A DNA stretch of 64,000 nucleotides from Linnemannia hyalina (lineage: Eukaryota; Mortierellomycota; Mortierellomycetes; Mortierellales; Mortierellaceae): NCBI GenBank assembly GCA_019671135.1, contig JAHRHY010000018.1:496001-560000 (forward strand). Direction: 5' to 3'. Position numbers and translations under genes: made by a program. Positions 1 through 12,501 of this stretch are shown here, one piece after another. The notes under the pieces are model-generated. The model ran no database searches and was not told the DNA's origin. It saw only the letters and a program-made list of their open reading frames with translations. The first letter of the stretch is position 1, and each line of letters opens with the position of its first letter.

Positions 1-3000
1 TTGTGCTTTCAATTGGTACATACACATGGTGATGGGGCTTTCTTTTTCCCTTTCCCTTTTGCTTAGGTGATTGAATTTTCATCTCCTTTGGATAGCCCAT
101 CCTTTCCCAAACAGGGGAGGATCATTTTTTCCTTGAGAATAGGGGTATCAAAAACAATGTGGCAAAAAACAAACAATCAGAGAGGCTGGTCGATCTGGGC
201 GCCAACGCCAACAAACAACGAAGCGAGGACCCTCCAAGGGTACCCTGACCTGAAAAGACCATGCAACACCATGGGCCATGGGCCAACAAGGTTATATTGC
301 AAAGTGCAAACTCGAGCGGGAATGGGATAGCCTTTTTGAAAAAAGGTACATTCATTTGTTGTTGCATGCTAGGCTGGCTGTCAATGTACAAATAACAAAC
401 AGGGGTATTAGAGACGGAGAGAGAGGGATTGGTTAATGAAGGGGGAGGAGAATGAGTGGCACCATGGGGGTGCTCACCTGTTTTTGAGTTGTATGAAAAG
501 TGGTTGAGTCCATAAAAAACAACAAACACAAGGGAGAGAGCACAATGAGTGAGCCGATGGGTGGGTGGGCAATCAAATATGAAATGAAAAAAGAAAAGGG
601 TAGGGCTGTATGGCACCCCACCATCGATTGACACCGACCATTTGACACTTCACTTCACCTCGAACTCTGACCCCCACTTTCTATTACACCCCTGTTCCTG
701 CATGACTAATTGACGAGGATGGCATTAGAGTGTGCTAGAAGCTGAAGGCAAACAACCTGGACGGCCTTGAGGCTTATGAATCAGTTTAAGTGTTGTTGTT
801 GTTCCTGGATGTTCGCCGTAGTCGCGTCATTCCCTCCAAGAGGCACAGTTATAAACCATCATCGACATCATCGCACATCGCCGCTAACAACAACAAAGGG
901 GCAACGGTCAATCGAGAATACACACGCACGATAACTGAGCGTGTGTGTCGCCATCGCCATCGTATCATGCCGAGGGGAAAACAAGAAATCATCGTATGCT
1001 TCCTCTCTGTTTGTATTTGTTTGTAACTAGACAAGGCAGGCTGTTTTTTCTTTGGTTGGTAATAGGCGCAGTAATCGATGACATGCTACATACAAACAAG
1101 TATCCGCGGTATTATTAATTGTCCAACACTTGGCAGGGGTACCCATCACTTCCTTTCTATCCAAGCTTGGTCCTACTGTCATCGTCACCCCTATTCCTAT
1201 AAACACGCAACCCGCAGAGACAGACAAACACGCCACCATGGAGTCTTCTAGATTAACAAAAACAGGAACTGGTCACCGGAATAGGCAACTTTTTTTTTCT
1301 TTTTCAACACTGCCCTACCCTGCCCGGCGGACGCTGACGGGTGGCCTGTGTTTATTGTCTGCCGTTTTCGTCCACTACTGCCTCTGACTAAACATGCATC
1401 TTAACGCGAACACAAAGGCAAAGGAAAAAAGAGAAACATGGACATAGACGCATATGAAAAGGGCGATATATAATTGAACAAACATAGGAAGGATCCGGGT
1501 GTGCTTTGTTCGGATTCAACAATAACAAGGCAAGACAAGAAAGGAAAAAAGACAGGCAAAGAAAGCAACAGGGGACGTGGGCATAGAGGGGCCATACAAG
1601 TGGCTGGCGGCTTAATGGCTTGATTGACCCAGTCAAGTTAATAGCGACGACAGAGAGAGAGGATGAGAGTTGTGTCTGTGTGAGAGAAGAGGGAAGGCTT
1701 CTACCCCAGGTTTTGCTTTTGTTGGCGGCCATCTCATCTTTGCTACCCATCGATTCGCTACACTCAGTTTTTTTCAACCGCAGCTCCGCCTTTCTTGTCG
1801 GCGACCAGAGACAAAGAGAAGACATGAGGCAAGAGGCGGACTATTCTCCCATATGATTAATATTTCCCTTTGTTTTGCACACGGATGTTCCCCAAATGGT
1901 TGCTTTGCTCAGAATCGAGTAGCAGGCCATCGTCGACTTTAAAGGAAATAAATCAATATGGTTTCTTTGTGTGTACATCTCTAGAAAGCACCTTCTGGAA
2001 GGAATTTTGTTAGACGGAACAAACAGATTGAAGGAACTGGGCCACCGCCAACTGAAAAGCATATGAGTCTCTGCGTGAGGGTAGAGCTAAACTGGCGCGT
2101 GAGAAAGTAAAAAGAAAGGCGATTCATCTCTCCCTTGGAGTCGAACAACGATCGGAGGCTGATCACAAGGTGGAGAACACCATGGGTCAATTAGCGCCTC
2201 CAGCTAAGCATTACTTTGCCGCAATCCTTCTCTGCACTGCGGCTAAGCGACCCTTGAGATTGTTTTAGCAATCGGTAGCATGATCCTTTGGAGTTAGGGA
2301 AGGTGGTGGTGGCGACATACAATCAAATGATTAGAAACAGGATGGCCGCAGCTTGTGGGCACAGCAATTGGGTATGGAATGATTGTAGCCCTTTATTGCT
2401 AACAGTAACAACAATCACGACACGTTACAAGGGATTGAAGGGACAGCACATCGATCAGACACATTGATGTGAGTGGGTCATTGGATCTCGCCCAGTGAGG
2501 ATAGGCAGGGATGGTTCGTGCAAGCGAGAATGGCCGATATTGAACCGTAGAGCATGTTGGTACGAGTGGAGCAATTGGACAATACACAAGCAAGGAGAAT
2601 TATTAGATGTGCTGATGTATCTCTTTTTTCTTTCTGTTATTTTGGGTCCACTCTTTTAAGTATTCAGGCACAATGGCAACTGGCTTTTTTTATTTTTTAT
2701 GTTCGCTTGAGCCAGGTAGGGGGTTTTTTTTACTTTCGTAGCGGCTAAGTAGAGGAGTTGTGCATATGTTCGTATTTTTGCGAATGGACCAGGCAAGGTG
2801 GGGGGATGGTGCGGTTTGCTTGGCTGCTGTTGTCATTGTCATACCATACCAAAGAGGAAGAAAAAAAAAGAAAGTTGTATGAAAAGGAATAAGGCCAAGG
2901 CCAGGTACATGTATAAAGAAGGAAACAACCATAACAAAATGGATTCGGCTGCTCGAAAAGAGTCATCGCGGGTCAATGGACGAATCAGAGACGAGGATTC

Positions 3001-3321
3001 CCCCAGCCAGGAGTGAACAAGCAACGCAGTTAGTCACCTTCTTTTGCCAAGAAGGGCCATTGAATGGCGAATACAATAGCATTCTCAATTGAATGGCCTA
3101 TTCAATCACGACCCCTTTGTTTGCCGTGCCGTGCCTTGCGTTTTCTTGCGTACAGATTACTCACTTGAACACTTGTATTCAATTCTCGACTTCAATTCAA
3201 TCGTATCGCTACCCGTGTTTGTCACCCTTGGTCGAGTCGAGTCAGATACGATAATACACGATTATTGCGTCTTTTCTCATTCATATGTGATCCATCCTCG
3301 ATTGACTTGTCAACAAGCCAT
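1..3321. other. non-coding stretch, no gene recognised
   Basis: No open reading frame here shows a recognisable domain, a plausible set of spliced exons or balanced composition; the frames present are short and overlap on both strands. No tRNA-like fold was seen. The last 300 bases grow pyrimidine-rich toward the Ecl1-like gene and probably hold its promoter. Confidence 0.6.
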
Positions 3322-3329
3322 TATAAATA
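3322..3329 (+). promoter_or_regulatory. putative TATA box of the Ecl1-like gene
   Basis: TATAAATA lies 220 bases before the start codon at 3549. CT-rich and then CA-rich sequence follows, typical of transcription start regions and leaders in this window. The position would give a 5' leader of about 190 bases. Inference from motif and spacing only. Confidence 0.35.
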
Positions 3330-3548
3330 CAAAGGCACTTCCCCCACAACCTTTTCTTCTTCTCTTGTTGTTTCTACTTTTTTATGTTCTGGTTCTTCAC
3401 TCACAGCACAAACTACCTTCAACACTCTCTGCTACCTCAACAAGACCTTTCTCACTCTCACTCAAACCAACAACTTCAAAGGACCCTTGCTTCTTACTCT
3501 GCACTCTCTCGCTCATACCCATCAACAACACCTACTACTACAACTACA

Positions 3549-4091
3549 ATGGATCTTAACTGGTGCCCCGTTTGCGAACAGCATATTCCCCTCGCCTGGG
3601 AGGTAAGGCTCTACTTCCACTTCTCCTTCCAGCCATGTGCAATACTTTAAAGCAATTGAAAACTAACCCATCCCCTTCTCCTTCCTTCCTTTCAATAGTC
3701 AAGTCTCTACTGCTCAGACCGCTGCAAAAAGGCTGATGCCATGGCCTCACACACAGACCTTGGCTACAAGTACCCCGCCGACCTCCAAGGATTTCCTCGC
3801 CAAAAGTCTGCCTCTTCCTCCCCCATGTCTTCACCCACCCTGTCTGGCGTCAACTCTTCCAGCCACAACGCCTACCCTTCGCCACCAACTTCGCCCATGA
3901 CCAACTACCTCTACAACAAGACCTCCTCCGGTCGTATCTCGCCTCCTTCCTTCTCTCTCGGTCACCCCGCAGCACACCATGGAGCTGAATATGCTGACTT
4001 GCGCCGCAAGTCGGCCACAGGGCCTCAGTACACCATGACCACGACGACAACAAGCACAGCAACGAACAAGAAGGGCGGTTTCTTCTGGTAG
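3549..4091 (+). CDS. Ecl1/2/3-family zinc-binding protein
   Basis: Two exons, 3549-3602 and 3699-4091, give 148 residues. The 96-base intron starts GTAAGG and ends TTCAATAG. The join places two cysteine pairs together: C6 and C9 (WCPVC) from exon 1, C23 and C27 (LYCSDRC) from exon 2. This Cys-x2-Cys...LYCS-x2-Cys arrangement at the extreme N-terminus is the hallmark of the small fungal Ecl1 family, which in fission yeast promotes chronological lifespan and responses to sulfur or zinc shortage. The remaining 120 residues are Ser/Pro/Thr-rich and probably disordered, ending in KKGGFFW. The start is the only ATG that gives the complete zinc motif. Length is larger than the roughly 80 residues of the yeast proteins but in keeping with tailed fungal members. 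The family call is confident; the physiological role is inferred from the family. Confidence 0.75.
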
Positions 4092-7000
4092 ACACTCCTC
4101 GTCTAACCTTACCCACACCACAACGAAACCAAACAACAACATCACCCTTGCATTCCTAAGTTGCTGTACTTAGTCTCTTCCTCTTGGTCTACTCTCTTAT
4201 CGCCCTGTATATAACAAAAACCTTCAAAAAAAGTTAGTTAGCCTTTCATACCCACATTCAGCTCCATGTACATTAGACACTCATTCTTTAATCTATCAAT
4301 AATACCTCTTCCTTCGCAAGAAGGATGAAAACCAAACCAAACACAAAACCACCTGTCTGCCTTTGCTATTGAAAAGAAAAAAAAATACCCTGATGGAAGC
4401 ATGCCACGATTGAATGGAATAATTGACCTTGGGCTCGCTTCCTTCCTTCCTTTGGCGACTAAGCAGGATGAGAGGAGACAAAAAAAAAATGCCTTATCCT
4501 TATCCTTCTCTTCGTTGTCGTCCCTCTGCCTCCCTATTGTTTTGTGCGAACGAATTAGTTTTTGCGCAGATCGCGTCTTATTTCTTTCCACCCCCTTCCT
4601 CTTCATCCTCAGTTCACCCCTTGTCCCAAATGCCCAAAAGCGTAAAGCAAAGGGAATTGGGGAGTGGAGAGCATGGAGTTTTCATATATCCAAAACAAAA
4701 GAAGGGGTGAAATCGAGACGGGATCTCTCTGGCCACATCCAATTGACCCACCCGCCACCTCATTGTATTCATCTCGCCATTGAGCGAATTATGATAACAG
4801 CTACGGATCCCTCCTCCCTTTCCCAAGAGAGGCCAGTCAGCCAGCGAACCCCCTATGTCTGTTGCCAACGTACTCCCTATTTCTTTTCTCCCCCAATAAG
4901 GGTTCGAAAGCGAAAGGGGTGGAGGAAGGAGGGAGTATAAGGGTTCTGCGTGAGAACAGAGGCAGAGATAGAAAAGGTGGATAAACCACCACTTCCTTAC
5001 CTTCCTACAGTCACGGCCCGGTCCGGCGCAGAGTCGTGGGCCAGCTAGCTAGCTCAAAGTGGATTTTTGGTCATGCCGGTGTTCCTTTGTTTGGAAACGG
5101 GTTGGGTGGGATGGATGGTTGTGTGGGAGAGGGACAGGAGAAGGGAAAGCCTGGGCAAGGTTTTACGTCTCTGGGCGTATTCACTTTGTTTTGCTTCCTT
5201 CGAATGAGGACCTGTAGGAAGGTACTCGTGCGCAATCCGCAAACCCTGACCCGATCCATTTATTATTTGATGGGGCAAAAGAAACAAGAAAATGGATATG
5301 AATAGAAACGATTGTAACGGAACTAGGAAAAAAAAACGAAATGGAGTGACAACAGCATTACACATACCCCTTTCCCTTTTTCCTTCTCTTTTTGTTTCTC
5401 TTTTGTTCTTTTTGTTTACTTTGTCCATCATCACAGAAACGAAGGAGTGGAGAAAAGGGTCATGATGATTCGTTGGCATTGTTTACGGACTGTGACAGAG
5501 AGTGCACGTAAAACGGACGCGTTTACCCACGGGCACATACGATGAGATAACCGCGAGTCATTCCTTTTAACTCTGAACATTCTCTCTTCTTCACCATGGA
5601 CCCCAAACCGGCTTGGTAGACAATAAAGATGATGATGAGGATGATGATGAATGACGGTCAGACTCGTTTGAACCCTTTCTGTTGCTTTTTTGTTGTTGTC
5701 CCTTGCATTCTAGTGTAGTGTCTCTCACAGCACTTGTTTCCACAAGTGCGTGGTTCGCGTGTATCGATCCATTGGAATCCACAGGCGCGAAAACAAGATG
5801 CGATCAAAGCTCAGCCAAAAAGGCAAGTGGCAAAGGACCAAACGCAACAAAGGACGATTGAAAAAGACTGTCCTTTGCTTAGAAGAATCATCAAGGACTC
5901 GTTCCGTCGTCAGGTAGATGGGCTTTGTTGTTTAAGAGAAAGGGTACCCTTGAAAAATAAATAACGATTGATCCGCATGATCCGATACAAAGAATATCCT
6001 TTTGTTATGGAATACGTGGAGACAAAAAAACGGAGCAGAGCATGGGTCATTGTTTTGTACGAAAACGAACGAGTAATGGATGTCCTCACACCCGCAACAC
6101 CTTATACAGTTGAGACAAGTAAGGAGATATGTCCAAAAGAGTGCAGCAAAGAGGGGACTGGGATTGAGGGCAAAGGGGTTGAGGGCAAAAGAAAAAGGGC
6201 TAGAGTATTAGCATACGTGTAAACAGGAAGATCCACCGCACCATGCAAAACATTTATCGCATCAGTCCATGTTGTAAAGAGGCCTATCATATCCATTGAG
6301 TCAATCCAATCGTCTTTTACTATTCTAGATCGACATCTGATGGACTCCCCTCCAAGGCAAAACCGGAATCGGCACAAAAAGTAGCCCTTTACATTTTCAT
6401 GTAAGGAGAGCAGAACAAGAACTCGTTCAGTTTTTATTTCTTTCACAATATCGTGTTTTTTCTGCATGTGCATTCTGTATCGATTGGGTTGTAGGGGGAA
6501 TAGGTGCATGAAGTTGGAGAGTCCAGAACAATGCACAAAACCCAAAGTGAAGAAATGTCACAAGAAGATATGAAGGAGAGGAGAAGAAAGTAAGAAAAGG
6601 GATCAACATGAGCACCATACGTTTTAAGTCAAGAAGGAAAAAATGATTGCATCGACTTTTTTTTGCTCCTCCTTCTCCTTGCTCCTGAGGATGTTACTTG
6701 TCTCCTAGACATTTCTTTCTATATGTCGTGTGATATGAGTCAAAGGCACGGCAGACCGCAAAGAAGACGAGGCCGCCGACAAAACATCATGCATCGGCCA
6801 GCAGTGGACGTCTTTCTGCGAAACAAAAAAAAATCAACAACGTCGGTCTTATTTTTCGGGCACGGTACACACGATACACATGTTTGATACCATGCAAGGG
6901 ATATTTTCTCCTCACGAAACAGGACATGAGTGAAGTGGCTGGTCGTGTGCATGTTAGTCAAACCTCTTCTTCTGCCTGCTTCAAATCAAAATATGCCAAC

Positions 7001-8298
7001 ATCCCTTTGTTTCCTTCTCACCCCCTCTCTCTCCCCTTGACTGACGACCTACCCCTTCTCTATCTCTTTTCACATGAGCTGTACCAAAGGAACAAATGAG
7101 AGTGAACGAAAACAAAGCCTATCTCGTTTGGTTCTCTATCTCTTCGTCCTTTAGGAATGTTCAAAGAGAGAAAAGCCATAGCGTGGTGGCTGCTATCGCT
7201 CATTGTTTAAACACGTTAGAAGATAGGATTTTTTTTAGTTCGTAACTTCATTCCAAGAGGACTATTTTTCGTATCGTATCTAAAAGCATGCTTCTTTAGA
7301 ACTTTTCCCTGGGGTATGCGCTAGAAGCCTTGCACTCGTATGTAAGCACAAAGCGAACAGTGCAAGCAAAAGATGAAAGCCACAGTATTAGCCCAACAGG
7401 CGAAGACATATATATCTATATATACCTGACTTTGAGATCAGGAACAGGAATTGAACCAGTGAGAGGCGCAATCGGCCAAATAACAAAAACGATCTGATAA
7501 GCGACTTTTCCTTCTGTTGTTTAACAGTGGCCAATTCATCACTCAGATTGTCTGATGTTATTTGGGAACTCTATACACAATGATACACTCTACGATAGAG
7601 AGAGTACCTGCTTGCCTGTTAGTTTAGCTTGAAGCAGGGTTCGTCTCTTGACCCTTGGGCCTTGGGGTCAGGGCAAAGAGTTGACAATTGTGTGTCATCT
7701 CTCTTTCGAACAGTCTAGTCTTGTGCACCATGGCATGGAGTTTGAAAAAGAAGATGGGCAAAGCAGTATCCCTGATCTGATCCTTGAAGCATGCATCTCT
7801 TCTTTTTTTCATTTTCACTTTCACTTTCACTTTCACCATCACTTTGCTAAACTCACACTCCGCTTTCTTCCTCGCTTGTCAGCCAACTGCGAAGCGTCTT
7901 CGTTTTGATTGTCCATCAACGGACACATACACACGTACATACTCAACATACACTTGCATACAGGACCTAACAATCCAACGATCCAACAAGCGGGAGAGGA
8001 CTGGGCGTTGTTCCCTTTGTGGGGTTACCGGGTTGTGAAGAAACGAACAGCAACCTAATTAGGATGTCCCGCTTTCTCCTCTCCTTTCTTCTTTCATCTC
8101 CCTCCTCCCCTCCTTTCGTTTGCACACAAGTTGATATGTTATATTAGTTTTATTCCTGTTCCCCAGCCGCCAGTTGCAACATGTGCGTGCGCGTGTGCGA
8201 GTAAATGAGTAATGTATCCTCATGCTCATACTTCCCTCCTCCTCTTCCCGCAGCTGTGTGGTACACTGTTATCAGATCTTGTTGGTGCTTCGCCGAAA
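4092..8298. other. 4.2 kb non-coding stretch
   Basis: No supported gene. It contains the 3' region of the Ecl1-like gene, several simple stretches (a TTTCAC repeat near 7807-7836, many A and T runs) and short random frames on both strands. A 7441-7500 patch resembles a tRNA T-arm but lacks the rest of the molecule. Confidence 0.6.
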
Positions 8299-10232
8299 TC
8301 AAATTCTAGGCTGAGATGGCTCGCGTGGTGCCACCAGTGGGCGGCTCACCTCTTCCTCCTTCTCCTTCTCCTCAGCATCGGGTAGATTCGCGACCGACGC
8401 AATGTTACTCCTACCACCGCTAGCGAGCTCCTGATCATGTTCGACGGCGAGTTGGAATTCGTGCACCATACTATCGACCAACCACTTCGCAAACGTTCCT
8501 GACCGCTCAACGCTTTCCTTCTCTTCCTCGCTCGACATCGAGGCGTCACCAACTGCAACTGCAACAGCAGACACAAAATCTGCAGCACCCTTTTCCTCCC
8601 CTTCCTCCGAAAATGGAATCAAGAACCGAGGGACCCCCGCCAATCCCGCAACCTGTTTCAACAAAAACTCTTTCGCAGCCGCGAACCGATCCACCAGCAA
8701 CTTGCCCAACGCCGCCGTCAAATGCCCAAAGTGGGTCTTCAAACAGTCGAGCGCCAGGGCGGCAGTTTTGGGATCGTACAGGTCCGTGAAGTGGACACCG
8801 TCCGAATGGGTGGTGGAGATGATATCGTCCTGGGCGGCTTTTTTGGCATAGTCGTCGTTACCGTTGATCTTGCCGTCGATGAGGCCGTCGTGTTGGCTGC
8901 CGCAGATGAAAATGACAGTGTTGCGGACGTCGGTGCGGAATTGGATGACGAAGGGTTGGAGGAGAGTGTTGAGGAGCGCGCGTGGGTCGAAGCCAGAGGC
9001 TGGCGCGTGGGCTGCTTCGTCTTGGGCGTGGAATTTTGCTTGAGTGGCAGCATCCTTATTGTCGTTGACAGACGAATCTGAGTCCTCCTGCCTGGTGGTA
9101 GCCTCAATGTAACTGAGGACGTCCTGGTACTCGACAGCGTCTTGGCTGTCAAGGAGATTGGTCATGATCCTGAAGAGCTCTGCCTCAAAGGGCGCACTCT
9201 GCTCCCTGACAATCCCGTCAATCCGCTTCTGGAGCTCTTCAACAACCGCGGGCTTCTTGTCCTTGTTTTTGTTGGTAGACTTTGCTTGTGAATCAATCAC
9301 CTGTTCACCTATATCGAAATCGTCCCCAAATGAAAAATGAAAAGGGATAAAGGTGAATGATCATTCCTCATCTTCCGCATTACCCTAACGACCCCTTCCT
9401 CCCTTTTTTTTTTTACATTTCTCGACCAAGCACAAAAATAATTACGAACAACAATTGTTTTTTAGTTACCTTGCTTCAATGCGACAGATCGTCTCATCCT
9501 GACAGCTCTCTTCTTCCTGTTAATGCTACCCTTACGCTTGTCAGAACCACTCTCATACTTGACAGTCTCGACATGACGACTATCAGAAGCATTGACTGCC
9601 GGGATGGCGGTCGTGCCATTAATATTCGACGACTCGTCTTCGTCTTCCTCCTCATCATCCTCCTCATCTTCCTCCCAGTCATCTTCCTCCTCCCCCTCTT
9701 CGTCCTCGTCCTTCTTTTCTTTGTCGTCTTTGTTCTTTTCCTTGATGCTTTTGACTGAGGGGACTGCAGGAGCAGGTGCGGGGTCAGAGGCAGGGACGAG
9801 AATGGGGATCACCTTGGCGTCGGCGGTGGTGGTGGGTACAGCAATAGGAGGTGGAGGTGGAAGAGCGACGCTCGTGGGGGTGATAACCTCTGGCCCCTTG
9901 GAGGTGGTGGTGACAACGTCAGGGACCTTAGTTGTAGTAATGACGTTAGCAGACGACAAGGACGATGACGGGATCTTATCAACAAAAGGATGGAGGGGTG
10001 TGGTTGTGGAAATGTTGCTGGGAAGAAGTGACGTTGTAGTGACCTCTCCCTTCTCTGGTAGGATCCGCGTCGTGAATATGACCTTTGGAATAGGAGCGAG
10101 AGGGGTGATGAGAGTCGGAGTGACCTTGGGTTTGGGGTTTGAAGCGCCGGGGGCGAAGAGGGCGATGCCTGTAACGACCACGGCGGTCAAGATAAGGACT
10201 GGGGCCAAGATCAAGAGTACCAGGGAGACCAT
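8299..10232 (-). CDS. membrane-anchored protein with acidic linker, function unknown
   Basis: Two exons on the minus strand: 10232-9470 and 9308-8299, 590 residues. The intron (9469-9309) starts GTAACT and ends GATATAG, and the junction restores one continuous frame. Residues 1-28 form one hydrophobic helix right at the N-terminus, either a signal anchor or a signal peptide. Next comes a Pro/Thr-rich segment with many Thr-Thr pairs, then a Lys/Glu/Asp block (DDEEEDEDES), a basic patch (KRKGSINRKKRAVRMRR), and a C-terminal half of about 330 residues with mixed, apparently folded sequence. That half includes QKRIDGIVREQ, FDPRALLNTLLQPF and KTHFGHLTAALGKLL. I recognise no family. It is transcribed away from the ceramidase gene across 728 bp. 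A second unknown protein of similar design lies on the other side of the ceramidase. The gene is very likely real because the frame stays open over 1.7 kb with folded-looking sequence. Confidence 0.6.
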
Positions 10233-10960
10233 TTGTATTATATGAGAAGAGATGTAAAGGGTTCTTGGGGATGGTGGTGATGATGGCGCTGTTGGTGATG
10301 GCGATTAAAGAAGTAAAAGAGAGGTAAGGGTGGCAAAAAAAACAAGAGAAGAAAGGGATATCACGAAGTGGAAATGATCAAAGAAGAGAATGTAGAAAAG
10401 AAAGGGGCGAGAGGAATTGTTCTACGACAACTATTACAAGGATATCATAGAGATCGTGCTTTTTTGTAGTTACATATCTTTGTCCTCGACCCTATTTCGT
10501 TCGGATCAAGTTGGAACGCGATGGATTACAGCATCACAAAAAACGCGAACGAAAAAAAGGGCGCGAAAAGGGAAATTGCGAAACATGACGCGTGATGTTT
10601 TTCTCTTCTTTTCTTTTTCTTTCTGCGATGGTTGCAGGACTGATCGTCGCGTTCGGTTCTCACTAGCCGTCTCCCACCTCCACCCCTAAAGAATGACTGA
10701 CGGTCAAAAGAAGGTCGATCCCTATCCACGCACCATCACTGATCACTTTATCTGTCTCATTGAGGGACCTGAGTTATTTTGACAAAATGAGGTCGTCCTG
10801 GTCATTTTTCTCGCGGCTCAGAGGTCTGAGGCAATTGCATCAAAAAAACAGTCAAGACGAAGGGAAGGAAGGGCATGGATTGCCCAATTGGCGCAGGTTG
10901 CTCAATTGTCTTTTTCACTTTCCTTCTTCTTTCACTCCCCTTCACTCCTCCGAAACACCA
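10233..10960. promoter_or_regulatory. shared upstream region of two divergent genes
   Basis: 728 bases between the start of the minus-strand membrane protein (10232) and the ceramidase start (10961). No coding content. The last 70 bases are CT-rich (TTTTTCACTTTCC..., then CACTCC repeats), as in the leaders of other genes here. No specific binding site is recognised. Confidence 0.4.
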
Positions 10961-12149
10961 ATGAGTGTCCCTAACCACAGTCACGGCAGCCAGGCCGGCT
11001 ACTGGGGTCCTCCTACCTCCTCAATTGACTGGTGCGAAGGTACCTTCACCCTCCTTCATCTCTTCCTGTCATTCTGTTCATTTCCTCCCCTGTCCAACCA
11101 ACCTTCACTCCTCCGACTTCAGGAACACTGCTGTTCATTTGACCTCGGACTCAACAACCAAAACGACTGATTCACTTTTACTCATTCCTCCTCCTACAAC
11201 AACAACGACGATAGACAACTATGTCTGGTCATACTACATTGCAGAGTTCTTCAACTCGTTCTCCTCCTTTGCAATGATCATCCTCGGAGAAACAGCCTGC
11301 TACTCTGTCAACCGTCTCCAGTCCGAGATGCAACGCATCGCTGCTGCTTCTTCAAACTCAATTTCAACCAGTGACACCACCAACACATCAGGAACGGCAA
11401 TCGCAAAAGCACCAAGTCTCTTCAGGTTCAAGCTCGCATTCCGAACAATCACCGTCGTCGGCATCGGCTCATTCCTCTTCCACGCTACCCTCCTCCACCA
11501 CATGCAGATGCTCGACGAATTGCCCATGCTCTACTCCGTCCTCGTCCTCTTCTTTTGTCTAATCGAATCCAGGTTTGGTCCCCAACCTGCATGGTTCCCT
11601 AAACTGCTGGGTGTCGTGGGGGTGGTTGTGACAGGATTGGTGGCCTTCACAGAGGGGTCGGTCCAGTTTTACAGTTTCCATGGGACTTTTGGACCCTTGG
11701 AGTTTACGACCCTGTTCTTGATCTTCAAGGTCTACATTGCACGCAAGGCAGCATATCCGGATATCAAATGGGTGTTCGAGGCTGGGATCGGGCTGTATGT
11801 GGTCGCGGTGGCGGTCTGGATGACGGATTTGAACTTTTGTGAGAGGACGCTGCTTTCGTTCTTTTCGTTCGGTACCGACCATGTTCAGGACGATCACTCG
11901 GAGAAGGAAAAGGAGTCGCTAGTGTGGATTGTGAAGGATTTGTATTTCCATGCGTGGTGGCATATTCTTGTCAGCGTGGGACTCTTTCTTCTCTCGACCG
12001 TAATTATGCTGGATGCTCTGATCGTCCAAGGGTGGAAGCCGGTGATTGAGGTGAGGGGGTGGGGATGGCTGCCGACTGTCAGTGTCCTAGAGAAGACCGA
12101 TCGTGGTTCCTCCTCTTCCACCACTACCTCACATAGCAAAGCAGACTGA
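10961..12149 (+). CDS. alkaline (phyto)ceramidase
   Basis: Exons 10961-11039 and 11215-12149, 337 residues. The intron starts GTACCT and ends ACGATAG. The enzyme hydrolyses ceramide or phytoceramide to a sphingoid base and fatty acid in the ER or Golgi membrane. Family signatures in order: GYWGPPTSSIDWCE joined by splicing to DNYVWSYYIAEF; GIGSFLFHATLLHHMQMLDELP, which holds the conserved Ser and His of the zinc site; and a late HAWWHIL with the other two metal-binding histidines. These are the landmarks of the alkaline ceramidase (aPHC) family. Six or seven hydrophobic helices are visible. Two inserts set it apart: a Ser/Thr/Ala-rich stretch after VNRLQSEM and a Gly/Ser/Thr-rich C-terminal tail ending SHSKAD. 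Length slightly exceeds the usual 260-320. The start is chosen because it supplies the N-terminal GYWGP motif 13 residues in. Substrate preference cannot be read from sequence. Confidence 0.93.
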
Positions 12150-12501
12150 GTTAGGTCAGTAAATATCCTATCCTATCTATCCTTTTCGTCCAATTGTTTG
12201 TCTATCGTCCATCCAACTCCACCCTGACTAGGCATCGTATCGAAGGGGGTGTCATTGTCTACCTGGCTGTTGGGCCTGACCTTCCGAGATTTTCATATGG
12301 ACTACAACTACTCTTTCATAATTCCATCCTACACTTGCTTTCTCTCTAAACTTAACGTCTATCTCGCGGCATTGTCATAAATAGGGTCACTTCATTTTTG
12401 GGACCGTTCTCAATTCCCTTTTCTCTTTCATAATATCCAACAACCCCATCTATCTTTTTACCTCAAGAAAGGCTACGATTATTAAAATACCTTGTGCGCG
12501 A

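Noticed and set aside
7425..7500. Minus-strand patch with GGTTCAATTCC resembling a tRNA T-arm
   Set aside because: The T-stem has a mismatch and there is no matching acceptor stem, anticodon arm or A box. Chance similarity.
7800..7850. TTTCAC tandem units suggesting a CRISPR-like array
   Set aside because: Units are six bases with no spacers; a microsatellite in a eukaryotic genome.
9592..10245. 217-residue plus frame antisense to the anchored acidic protein
   Set aside because: Poly-Ser mirror of the Asp/Glu-coding strand; shadow of the minus-strand gene.
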